Part shown: piece after piece, positions 1-6,247 of the stretch
How the letters are laid out: every line of letters begins with the position of its first letter
How positions within the stretch are numbered: position 1 is the stretch's first letter
NCBI GenBank assembly: GCA_900553805.1
Contig: USEU01000036.1
Span: forward strand, 1 to 20,683
Origin: an uncultured Eubacteriales bacterium
GTDB lineage: Bacteria > Bacillota > Clostridia > Oscillospirales > Oscillospiraceae
Direction: 5' to 3'
DNA: 20,683 nt
Position numbers and translations under genes: made by a program
The notes under the pieces: generated by a model
Seen by the model: only the letters and a program-made list of their open reading frames with translations
The model's database searches: none
What the model was told of the DNA's origin: nothing

Positions 1-55
1 ATCATTGCTATCTTGATTCGCTGCGCGGAGCACCACCCCCAAAGGGGGCAGCAAG
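1..55 (-). repeat. Partial copy of the dispersed hairpin-rich repeat (copy 1, inverted, cut by window edge)
   Basis: The reverse complement of these 55 bases matches the first 55 bases of the repeat at 6019 exactly and of the copy at 3514 with one difference. The rest of the element would lie left of the window. It sits immediately upstream of the yfmF leader and in the opposite orientation to the other two copies. It holds the CCCCC-TTT-GGGGG hairpin of the element. The identity is seen directly; how far the copy extends is unknown. Confidence 0.9.
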
Positions 56-117
56 AAGAGCGCCCCCTTTCGGGGGAGGCAATTCCACCGTATATTCTTC
101 CAATTCAGGAGTTCACC

Positions 118-1389
118 ATGATACAAACCATTCAACTTTCTCCCGGTGTGACGCTGCGGTGCTTCCGGGACGGGCGGTTCAAGCAGGGGTGCCTCAGCGT
201 GCAGCTGGTGCGGCCCATGGATGGCCGCGAGGCGGCCATGAACGCCCTGCTGGGGGCGGTGCTGCTGCGGGGCACCCGGCGGTATCCCAGCCTGCGGGAT
301 ATCACCCTGGCCCTGGACGATCTGTATGGCGCTTCCCTCAGCCCCCTGGTGCGCCGGGTGGGAGACTGCCAGACCACCGGGCTATTCTGCGGCTTTATGG
401 ATCAGCGCTTCGCCCTGCCCGGCGACCGGGTGCTGGAGCCCATGGCGGACTTCCTGCGCCAGGTCCTGCTGGAGCCGGATCTGGAGGGCGGCGTGTTCCG
501 GGAGCGCTTTGTGGAAAGCGAGAAGCGCAACCTGATCTCCGCCATCGAGTGCGACCGCAACGACAAGCAGGTCTACGCCATGGGAAAGCTGCTGAAGCTG
601 GTGTGCAGGAACGACAGCTTCGGCCTGTCCCGCCTGGGCGAGCCGGAGGAGGTAGCCGCCGTCACCCCCCGGGGGCTGTATGACCACTATCAGAAAATTC
701 TGCGGGAAAGCCCGGTGAACCTGCTCTATGTGGGCAGCGCCCAGCCGGAGCAGGTGGCGGCGCTGCTGGCGCCCCTGTTCGACCTGCCGGGCCGGTCTCC
801 CCTGCCCCTGCCGGTCCAGCGGGACCTGATCCCCTGCCCCGGCGCGCAGGTGACGCAGACCATGGACGTGACCCAGAGCAAGCTCTGCCTGGGCTTCACC
901 ACCCCCATCACCAACCGCACGGAGCAGTACCCGGCCATGCAGCTGCTGAACCAGGTGTTCGGCGCGGGCATGACCTCCAAGCTCTTTCTGAACCTGCGGG
1001 AGAAGCAGTCCCTGTGTTACAGCATCGGCTCCGGCTACTACGGCTCCAAGGGCATCGTCACCGTCAGCGCCGGCATTGACGGGGCCAGCCGGGATCAGGC
1101 CCAGGCGGAGATCCTGCGCCAGCTGGAGCTGTGCGCCGCCGGGGACATTACCGATCGGGAGCTGCAAAGCGCCAAGGAGGGGGTCCTGTCCGGCCTGCGG
1201 GCCGCCCACGATTCCCCCGGGGCCATCGAGAGCTACTATTCCCACGCCGCCCTGAACGGGCTGCTGATGCCCCCGGAGGCGTGTATGGAAAAAATCGCCG
1301 CCGTGGAGCTGCCCCAGCTGGCCCGGGCTGCCCGGACGCTGACGCTGCACAGCACCTATTTTCTCACCGAAAGGAGGGCGGAGCCATGA
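118..1389 (+). CDS. yfmF: M16-type peptidase homologue YfmF (EF-P 5-aminopentanol modification-associated)
   Basis: A 423-residue member of the M16 (pitrilysin-like) family. It corresponds to B. subtilis YmfF, which current databases label YfmF and associate with EF-P 5-aminopentanol modification. The zinc motif HxxEH is absent from the N-terminal half, as expected for the non-catalytic partner of a two-subunit M16 peptidase. The C-terminal half keeps the substrate-binding style segment FGAGMTSKLFLNLREK followed by SLCYSI. The reading frame is open upstream to position 13, but the ATG at 118 follows a good AGGAG site and starts with the family-like MIQTIQLSPGV, so I chose it. The stop overlaps the start of yfmH by 4 bases (ATGA), so the two are translationally coupled. 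The EF-P link is known only from the family; ymfI and efp are not in view. Confidence 0.9.
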   Translation: MIQTIQLSPGVTLRCFRDGRFKQGCLSVQLVRPMDGREAAMNALLGAVLLRGTRRYPSLRDITLALDDLYGASLSPLVRRVGDCQTTGLFCGFMDQRFALPGDRVLEPMADFLRQVLLEPDLEGGVFRERFVESEKRNLISAIECDRNDKQVYAMGKLLKLVCRNDSFGLSRLGEPEEVAAVTPRGLYDHYQKILRESPVNLLYVGSAQPEQVAALLAPLFDLPGRSPLPLPVQRDLIPCPGAQVTQTMDVTQSKLCLGFTTPITNRTEQYPAMQLLNQVFGAGMTSKLFLNLREKQSLCYSIGSGYYGSKGIVTVSAGIDGASRDQAQAEILRQLELCAAGDITDRELQSAKEGVLSGLRAAHDSPGAIESYYSHAALNGLLMPPEACMEKIAAVELPQLARAARTLTLHSTYFLTERRAEP

Positions 1390-2684
1390 CCCGGCAATAT
1401 TACCCCGACCTGGACGAGAACGTGTGCCGGGAGACCCTGCCCAACGGCCTGCAGATCGCCGTGGTGCCCCGCAAGGGCTTCGCCCGGAGCATCGCCTATT
1501 TCGTCACCGGCTTCGGCTCCATCCACACGGAGTTCACCCTGGAGGGGGAGCGCCATACCGTCCCCGCCGGGGTGGCCCACTACCTGGAGCACAAGATGTT
1601 TGAGCTGCCCGGGGACCGGGACGTGACCGCCGAGTTCGCCGCCCTGGGGGCCTCGGCCAACGCCTTCACCAGCTACGACATGACCGCCTATTATTTCACC
1701 TGCACCCAGAATTTTGAGGCCGCCCTGCGGCTGCTGCTGGAATTCGTCTCCACCCCCTATTTCACCCGGCAGAGCGTGGAGCGGGAGCGGGGCATCATCC
1801 AGCAGGAGATCGATATGAACCTGGACAGCCCCGACAGCGTGATCTTCGACCGGCTGATGGAGGCCCTTTACGCCAATCACCCCGTCCGGGTGCCCATCCT
1901 GGGCACCGGGGATTCCATCCGCCAAATCACCCCCGCCCTGCTGGAGCGCTGCCACCGGGCCTTCTATCACCCCGGCAATATGCTGCTGTGCGTCATCGGC
2001 GACGTGGAGCCGGAAAGCGTGGCCGCCATCGCCCGGGAGACCCTGCCCGACACCCCCAAGCCCCAGGCGGAGAAGCGGAGCCATTGGGAGGAGGCGGACA
2101 CGCCGGTGCACCGGGAGGTGCGCTGCCGCATGGAGGTAGCCATGCCCACCTTCAGCCTGGCCTTCAAGTGCCGCCCGGCGGAGCCGGGGGACGCCTCCAT
2201 CCGCCAGGAAATGGTGGCCGACCTGGCCGCCGAGGCGCTGTTCGGCGAATCGTCGGAGCTGTATCTGCGCCTGTATGAGGCGGGGCTCATCGACAGCTCC
2301 TTCGGCGGGGGCTTCGAGACCATGGAGGACTGCGCCATGCTCTGCGCCAGCGGCGACAGCGAAGCGCCTGTGCAGGTGCGCGACGCCATCATTGCGGAGG
2401 CCGCCCGCCTGGCCCAAACCGGCATCGGCGAAAAGGACTTCCTGCGCATGAAGCGCAGCGCCCTGGGCCGCCGCATCCGGGGGCTGGACGGCCTGGACGG
2501 CACCTGCTTCCGCCTGTGCGCCTATCATTTTTCAAATTTCGACTATTTCCGCTTCCCGGAGATCTACCGGGACGTGACCGCCGGGGAGGTCCGCGCCTTC
2601 CTGGAGCGCTGGGTGCGCCCGGACAACTGCGCCATTTCCATCATTGAACCGCTGAAGGAGGGGGAAGATCATGAATCCCGCTGA
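1386..2684 (+). CDS. yfmH: M16-type zinc peptidase YfmH (EF-P 5-aminopentanol modification-associated)
   Basis: A 432-residue M16 peptidase with an intact zinc site. The inverted motif HYLEH lies at residues 65-69, followed by a downstream glutamate in QQEIDM near residue 141. The order (motif near residue 65, acidic ligand about 70 residues later, second M16 domain behind it) is that of the catalytic subunit, so it probably forms a heterodimer with the preceding motif-less YfmF. The ATG at 1386 overlaps the yfmF stop, with GGAGG-rich sequence just upstream. The frame runs open back to 1131, but that extension lies over yfmF and is not credible. Its 3' end overlaps lgt by 14 bases. The natural substrate is unknown; the EF-P modification label comes from the B. 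subtilis ymf cluster. Confidence 0.92.
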   Translation: MTRQYYPDLDENVCRETLPNGLQIAVVPRKGFARSIAYFVTGFGSIHTEFTLEGERHTVPAGVAHYLEHKMFELPGDRDVTAEFAALGASANAFTSYDMTAYYFTCTQNFEAALRLLLEFVSTPYFTRQSVERERGIIQQEIDMNLDSPDSVIFDRLMEALYANHPVRVPILGTGDSIRQITPALLERCHRAFYHPGNMLLCVIGDVEPESVAAIARETLPDTPKPQAEKRSHWEEADTPVHREVRCRMEVAMPTFSLAFKCRPAEPGDASIRQEMVADLAAEALFGESSELYLRLYEAGLIDSSFGGGFETMEDCAMLCASGDSEAPVQVRDAIIAEAARLAQTGIGEKDFLRMKRSALGRRIRGLDGLDGTCFRLCAYHFSNFDYFRFPEIYRDVTAGEVRAFLERWVRPDNCAISIIEPLKEGEDHESR

Positions 2685-3492
2685 CTATTCCGTTATTTCC
2701 TTTCCATTTCTGGGGCTGGAGGTGAATCCGCCCCGCAGCTTTTCCATCGGCTCCCTGGACATCCACCTGTACGGCCTGGTGATCGCCCTGGGGCTGCTGC
2801 TGGCCGTGGCCTACGCCGGACATCGGTGCAAATGCGCCGGGCTGACCCAGGACGGCCTGCTGGACGGGGTGCTGTGGATCACCCCCTTTTCCATCGTGTG
2901 CGCCCGCATCTATTACTGCGCCTTCACCTGGGACTCCTACCGGGACGACCCTGTCTCCGTGCTGTATATCTGGAACGGCGGCATCGCCATCTACGGCGCG
3001 GTGATCGGCGCGGTGATCGGCGTGGCGGTGTTCTGCAAGATCAAGAAGGTGAATCTGTTCGCCGTGCTGGACATGACGCTGACGGGCTTCCTTATCGGCC
3101 AGCTCATCGGCCGCTGGGGCAATTTCTTCAACCGGGAGGCCTTCGGCGCGGCCACGGACAGCTTCTTCCGCATGGGCCTGTTCAATACCCGCACCGGGGA
3201 ATTTGAGTATTACCATCCCACGTTCCTGTATGAATCGGTGTGGAACCTGGCGGGCTTTCTCATGCTGAACGCCTTCTACCCCAAGCGGAAGTACAACGGC
3301 CAGATCGCCCTGCTCTACTGCGCCTGGTACGGCCTGGGCCGCGCCTGGATCGAGGGCCTGCGGGTGGACAGCCTCTATTGGGGCACCTTCCGCGTCAGCC
3401 AGATCCTCGCCGCCATCACCTGCCTCGCCGCCGCCGCCGCCCTCACCTACAACCACTTCCGCCCCCACGACCCGGCGAAGGTGATCAATTAA
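2671..3492 (+). CDS. lgt: Prolipoprotein diacylglyceryl transferase
   Basis: A 273-residue polytopic membrane enzyme that moves diacylglycerol from phosphatidylglycerol to the lipobox cysteine of prelipoproteins. The Lgt signature GRWGNFFNREAFG is intact at about residues 147-159, including the essential Arg and Asn. The downstream HPTFLYES segment matches the family's HPxxLYE. Several hydrophobic segments (for example residues 33-50, 104-121 and 190-203) fit a multi-spanning protein of normal length. An AAGGAGG site precedes the ATG. The gene starts inside yfmH (14-base overlap), so it is the third member of one operon. Where proteobacterial Lgt has His103, this protein has Tyr in GGIAIYG, which I believe is common in Gram-positive homologues. 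Confidence 0.97.
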   Translation: MNPADYSVISFPFLGLEVNPPRSFSIGSLDIHLYGLVIALGLLLAVAYAGHRCKCAGLTQDGLLDGVLWITPFSIVCARIYYCAFTWDSYRDDPVSVLYIWNGGIAIYGAVIGAVIGVAVFCKIKKVNLFAVLDMTLTGFLIGQLIGRWGNFFNREAFGAATDSFFRMGLFNTRTGEFEYYHPTFLYESVWNLAGFLMLNAFYPKRKYNGQIALLYCAWYGLGRAWIEGLRVDSLYWGTFRVSQILAAITCLAAAAALTYNHFRPHDPAKVIN

Positions 3493-3513
3493 AGCCCACA
3501 CAAGGGCGCACCC

Positions 3514-3713
3514 CTCGCTGCCCCCTTTGGGGGTGGTGCTCCGCGCAGCGAATCAAGATAGCAATGATTGCCGGTGGCAATCATACTTCTGCTTCGTGCC
3601 GCGTTAGCGGCAAAGGGGGTGTCGTTGGTGACTTTGAGCTGTTACCATCCATCGAACCGCACCCCCTCAGTCAGGCCGTTCGGCCTGCCAGCTCCCCCAC
3701 CGGGGAGCCAAGG
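3514..3713 (+). repeat. Dispersed hairpin-rich repeat, full copy 2
   Basis: A 200-base block aligns without gaps to 6019-6218 with about 12 mismatches counted by hand. Hairpins in order: CCCCC-TTT-GGGGG near 3521; GATTGCC-GGT-GGCAATC at about 3566; TGCCGC-GTTA-GCGGCA at about 3598; CAGGCCG-TT-CGGCCTG at about 3673; GCTCCCC-CACC-GGGGAGC at about 3691. It lies between lgt and the dCMP deaminase gene and has no credible coding content. A perfect 12-base direct repeat (CAAGGGCGCACC) lies at 3501-3512 and 3709-3720. It could be a non-autonomous mobile element, a REP-like sequence or a structured RNA segment. Confidence 0.88.
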
Positions 3714-3739
3714 GCGCACCACACAAAGGAGGAACCATC

Positions 3740-4231
3740 ATGAAGCGGCAGGATTATATCAGCTGGGATGAATATTTTATGGGCATCGCCATGCTGGCGG
3801 CCAGGCGGAGCAAGGATCCCAATACCCAGGTGGGGGCCTGCATCGTCTCGCCGGAGAATATCATCATCTCCACCGGCTACAACGGCATGCCCAAAGGGTG
3901 CAGCGACGACCTGTATCCCTGGGCGCGGGAGGGGGAGCAGACCAAATACCCCTACGTGGTCCACGCCGAGCTGAACGCCATCCTCAACGCCAACGGCCGC
4001 GACCTGCGGGGCAGCCGCCTGTACGTGGCCCTGTTCCCCTGCAACGAGTGCGCCAAGGCCATCATCCAGTCCGGGGTCAAAGAGGTGCTGTACCTGTCCG
4101 ACAAGTACGACGGCACCCCCCTGAACCTGGCCTCCAAACGCATGCTCCGATCCGCCGGCGTCCAATTCACCCAACTCAAATTCGACCGCACAGAGATCAT
4201 CCTGAACTTCATCCCCGAAGAGGAGCGGTAA
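3740..4231 (+). CDS. dCMP deaminase (ComEB-like cytidine/deoxycytidylate deaminase family)
   Basis: A 163-residue cytosolic zinc deaminase. It probably converts dCMP to dUMP, feeding dTMP synthesis through thymidylate synthase. The zinc and catalytic residues are present: HAE at residues 75-77 (His ligand, Glu proton shuttle) and PCNEC at 100-104 (two Cys ligands). The N-terminal region SWDEYFMGIAMLAARRSKDP and the TGYNGMPKGCSD segment are characteristic of deoxycytidylate deaminases rather than cytidine or tRNA-adenosine deaminases. Length is normal. AAAGGAGG lies ten bases before the ATG. The gene follows the dispersed repeat and has no clear promoter of its own, so it may be read from the yfmF-yfmH-lgt transcript or from an element-borne start. 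Overlapping reverse-strand frames are shadows. Confidence 0.94.
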   Translation: MKRQDYISWDEYFMGIAMLAARRSKDPNTQVGACIVSPENIIISTGYNGMPKGCSDDLYPWAREGEQTKYPYVVHAELNAILNANGRDLRGSRLYVALFPCNECAKAIIQSGVKEVLYLSDKYDGTPLNLASKRMLRSAGVQFTQLKFDRTEIILNFIPEEER

Positions 4232-4242
4232 GAGGCCGCGCC

Positions 4243-4277
4243 CAAAAAACAAAACGAGGCGCCAATTGCGGCGCCTC
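4243..4277 (-). terminator. Rho-independent terminator of the DUF4160/DUF2442 pair
   Basis: A perfect 8-bp stem, GAGGCGCC/GGCGCCTC with a 6-base loop (4256-4277), is followed on the minus strand by a T-rich tract (GTTTTGTTTTTTG). It sits 20 bases beyond the stop of the DUF2442 gene. The same hairpin could also stop + strand transcription after the dCMP deaminase, but the + strand tail has no T run. Confidence 0.85.
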
Positions 4278-4297
4278 ATCTGCTTCCTTTCCGGCTT

Positions 4298-4663
4298 TTA
4301 CGCGGAGTGCCCGTCTGGCAGAGGGATGCTGTCTACATAACAGCTGTCCGGGCACAGATCCACCTTGTTGCTCCATACCTTGCTGCTGTCCACCCTGGGG
4401 TCGATGTCCCATGCCACGCAGTGATCCTCGTCCAGGTATACCCTGCGAAAACGATCCCACTGCCGGAAGGGCGCAAACACAGTCCCCGGCTGAAGCAGCG
4501 GACGCGCGTCGAAGCGCCGCGTTTCCCCGTTGTCAAAGCTCAGGATCAATGTGAAATCATCCATGGGCACGACCTTCGTGATGCGCCTGCGCCCGGAAGC
4601 ATAATACTCTGCCATTTTTCTGTCCATCCCTTTGGACAGATAATACTCTGCGCTTTTTCCCAT
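4298..4663 (-). CDS. DUF2442 domain protein
   Basis: A 121-residue protein of unknown function that I recognise as DUF2442. The domain core DDFTLILSFDNGETRRFD, then PLLQPGTVFAPF, then VAWDIDPRVDSSKVW occupies about residues 35-97. An N-terminal lead (AEYYLSKGMDRKMAEYYASG) resembles a short helical segment often attached to this domain. The GGAGG site 8 bases upstream of the ATG supports the start. It follows the DUF4160 gene by 28 bases on the same strand and is closed by a terminator, so the two form a small self-contained operon. DUF2442 and DUF4160 genes commonly travel together. A two-component toxin-antitoxin-like module is a plausible idea but nothing in this sequence proves it. Confidence 0.85.
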   Translation of the reverse strand: MGKSAEYYLSKGMDRKMAEYYASGRRRITKVVPMDDFTLILSFDNGETRRFDARPLLQPGTVFAPFRQWDRFRRVYLDEDHCVAWDIDPRVDSSKVWSNKVDLCPDSCYVDSIPLPDGHSA

Positions 4664-4691
4664 TTTTCACATCCTCCCTTCGAGATGCCGC

Positions 4692-4952
4692 TTATTTCAG
4701 CGGCTCAATTGCAAATAGCTCCTGCTTTCTCACTGCCAGCTCCCAGTTGTCCATAAGCTGATCCTGTCGGATCGCTGCCCATCCAAGGAGCATCTTCAGC
4801 TGCTTGCTGGGCAATGTTCCTTCCAGCACCTCCAGTTCCCTTATGGAAACGATCACTTCTTCGCCGCCATAGGTGGCATGGAAATGAGGCGGCATATGAT
4901 CCGCCCAGTACATTGTGACCTTGATCCCCCGAAACATGGATATCGTAGGCAT
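4692..4952 (-). CDS. DUF4160 domain protein
   Basis: An 86-residue protein of the DUF4160 family. It is recognised by the opening MPTISMFRGIKVTMYW, the PPHFHATYGGEE motif at about residues 20-31 and a C-terminal helix ending in NWELAVRKQELFAIEPL. The length is that of the whole family, so it is not a fragment. A GGGAGG site precedes the ATG at 4952 and a strong promoter lies 22 bases further upstream. It is the first gene of the pair with the DUF2442 protein. The biochemical role is not known. The His-rich PPHFH motif suggests metal or nucleic-acid contact, but that is only a guess. Confidence 0.87.
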   Translation of the reverse strand: MPTISMFRGIKVTMYWADHMPPHFHATYGGEEVIVSIRELEVLEGTLPSKQLKMLLGWAAIRQDQLMDNWELAVRKQELFAIEPLK

Positions 4953-4973
4953 AAAATCGCCTCCCTTTCCGCT

Positions 4974-5002
4974 ATTATACCAGGATGTCCCCCAAGAATC
5001 AA
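4974..5002 (-). promoter_or_regulatory. Sigma-A-type promoter of the DUF4160/DUF2442 operon
   Basis: On the minus strand TTGATT (4997-5002) is followed after exactly 17 bases by TATAAT (4974-4979). The start of transcription would fall about 15 bases before the DUF4160 ATG, giving a very short leader. Confidence 0.8.
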
Positions 5003-5023
5003 TAAGAATCTGCCAAACACATG

Positions 5024-5045
5024 CCCCCGCCGGATCCGGCGGGGG
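5024..5045. terminator. Perfect 22-base GC palindrome, possible terminator
   Basis: CCCCCGCCGGA and its exact reverse complement meet at a GGATCC centre. It lies about 40 bases beyond the stop of the acyltransferase gene (minus strand). There is no U-rich tail on that strand; on the + strand GGCGTTTT follows. It may terminate weakly in either direction or merely insulate the DUF4160 promoter. Confidence 0.4.
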
Positions 5046-5083
5046 GCGTTTTGCGCAGCGATCGCCGTGCTCCTCAAAAGAGC

Positions 5084-5788
5084 CTACGGAATGCTCTTCA
5101 AAAAGGCTTCCATGCTTTCAAAGGCGGGGGTATGGGCTTTCATTTGTTCTCTGGAGAATTCATAATTGCCCACCAGGCGCATCTGTTCGTCCCACAGGGG
5201 GGCAAGCCGGTCCGGGTCGGCGGAAAAGAGCCAGAAGAATTCATGCAGCGCCCGCTCGTCCGGCTCCCTGCCATAGCGCCGGCGGTACAGCCGCACCAGC
5301 TCCCGGGCCTCCTGCAATTGGGCCGCGCGGCGCTTCTGCCGGTACTCCTCCAGGGTCATCAGCACCTTACAGGGGTTGCCCGCCGCCACGGTGTTGGCGG
5401 GAATGTCGTGGGTCACCACGGAGCCTGCGCCAATGATCACATTGTCGCCGATATGCACGCCCTTCAGGATCATGGCGTTCATCCCCAGGAACACATTGCT
5501 GCCGATCCGCACCGCCCCGGCGGAGCCGAGAATTTCGCCGTAGGCGCCTTTCAGCACGGACCAGTCGTAGCCGTGGGTGAGCACCGTGACGCCTTTGGTG
5601 ATCTGCACATTGCTGCCGATCTCGATCAGCCAGGGGCGGGTCTCGTCCAGGCTTACGGTGCCCGGCGCGAATACCACCGTATTTTCTCCGATCTTCATTC
5701 CCATACCGCGCAGCCGGTTGAGATAGATTTCCGAATCCGTCCGATCCCCGTAGCGTATCCTCCGCCGGAGCCGTCCGATCAGGCTCAT
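5084..5788 (-). CDS. Left-handed beta-helix (hexapeptide repeat) acyltransferase
   Basis: A 234-residue O-acyltransferase-like protein. Residues about 30-140 carry hexapeptide repeats, with runs such as IGSNVQITKGVTVLTHG, IGSNVFLGMNAMILKGV and IGDNVIIGAGSVV ending in AAGNPCKV, typical of CoA-dependent acetyltransferases of the CatB/NodL/WbbJ type. The His in VLTHGYD is the likely catalytic base. A roughly 90-residue helical tail rich in Arg and Glu follows. The frame is open further upstream, but the ATG at 5788 has an AGAGG site at suitable distance and begins with a natural MSLIGRL. The ATG at 5794 is an alternative. The acceptor cannot be told; no polysaccharide genes flank it. It has its own promoter and a structured leader. 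Confidence 0.85.
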   Translation of the reverse strand: MSLIGRLRRRIRYGDRTDSEIYLNRLRGMGMKIGENTVVFAPGTVSLDETRPWLIEIGSNVQITKGVTVLTHGYDWSVLKGAYGEILGSAGAVRIGSNVFLGMNAMILKGVHIGDNVIIGAGSVVTHDIPANTVAAGNPCKVLMTLEEYRQKRRAAQLQEARELVRLYRRRYGREPDERALHEFFWLFSADPDRLAPLWDEQMRLVGNYEFSREQMKAHTPAFESMEAFLKSIP

Positions 5789-5819
5789 AAGCATCCATCC
5801 TCTTTTCGCCTTTTTTATG

Positions 5820-5882
5820 GCAACACCGCGCAATTGTGTCTGCGAGCCGCAGCCGTCTTTTTGCCAAATTGTGCGGTGTTGC
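5820..5882 (-). promoter_or_regulatory. Long leader hairpin upstream of the acyltransferase gene
   Basis: GCAACACCGC (5820-5829) is the exact reverse complement of GCGGTGTTGC (5873-5882). The complementarity continues imperfectly through CAATTG/CAAATTG, and a nested CTGCG/CGCAG hairpin lies inside. It begins a few bases after the predicted transcription start and ends about 30 bases before the start codon. The whole 5' leader is therefore essentially this hairpin. Function is inferred only from position. Confidence 0.6.
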
Positions 5883-5891
5883 TTTATTCCA

Positions 5892-5920
5892 ATTATACCG
5901 CCAGAGTACCGAAATTACAA
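5892..5920 (-). promoter_or_regulatory. Promoter of the acyltransferase gene
   Basis: TTGTAA (5915-5920) and TATAAT (5892-5897) on the minus strand are separated by exactly 17 bases. Confidence 0.8.
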
Positions 5921-5927
5921 GGCCCGC

Positions 5928-5956
5928 TTGAAATTCCGCCGGGAAAATGGTATGAT
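5928..5956 (+). promoter_or_regulatory. Promoter of the rsmF-like gene, divergent to the acyltransferase promoter
   Basis: TTGAAA (5928-5933), 17-base spacer, TATGAT (5951-5956). Its -35 box lies 8 bases from the -35 box of the opposing promoter. The transcript would carry a leader of roughly 285 bases that includes the whole repeat copy 3. Confidence 0.75.
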
Positions 5957-6018
5957 AATCTTTACACAACACCTTATTCTAAATGCTTGGCTAACGCCTC
6001 AAATGAATGCAGCACCAA

Positions 6019-6218
6019 CTTGCTGCCCCCTTTGGGGGTGGTGCTCCGCGCAGCGAATCAAGATAGCAATGATTGCCGGTGGCAATCATACATCTGTTTC
6101 GTGCCGCGCAAGCGGCAAAGGGGGTGTCGTCGGTAACTTTGAGCTGTTGTCATCCAACGAACAGCACCCCCTCAGTCAGGCCGTTCGGCCTGCCAGCTCC
6201 CCCATCGGGGAGCCAAGG
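6019..6218 (+). repeat. Dispersed hairpin-rich repeat, full copy 3
   Basis: It matches 3514-3713 over 200 bases with no gap and about 12 differences. All five hairpin stems are kept. In the third hairpin the stem TGCCGC/GCGGCA is unchanged while the four-base loop differs (GCAA here, GTTA in copy 2). It lies between the + strand promoter at 5928 and the rsmF-like start codon. Confidence 0.88.
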
Positions 6219-6247
6219 ATGCCCCATTTTGCTTTTGGAGGAGATTC

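Larger units (their letters stand above)
5789..6247. other. 459-base intergenic region between divergent genes
   Basis: No gene is supported here. It holds the acyltransferase leader hairpin, two back-to-back promoters (5892-5920 minus, 5928-5956 plus) and the third copy of the dispersed repeat (6019-6218). Translated frames through it are short or antisense to genes. Confidence 0.7.

Noticed and set aside
13..117. N-terminal extension of yfmF
   Set aside because: The extension would be translated from the inverted repeat copy; the ATG at 118 has the ribosome site and the family-like N-terminus.
3490..3740. Dedicated promoter for the dCMP deaminase gene
   Set aside because: No pair of boxes with 16-18 base spacing was convincing in this gap; the repeat occupies nearly all of it.
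5024..5045. Firm call of the 22-base palindrome as the acyltransferase terminator
   Set aside because: The minus strand lacks a T tract after the stem; kept only as a low-confidence feature.
5021..6136. 371-residue + strand frame over the acyltransferase
   Set aside because: It is antisense to a hexapeptide-repeat protein, and crosses two promoters, a hairpin and a repeat. No ribosome site.
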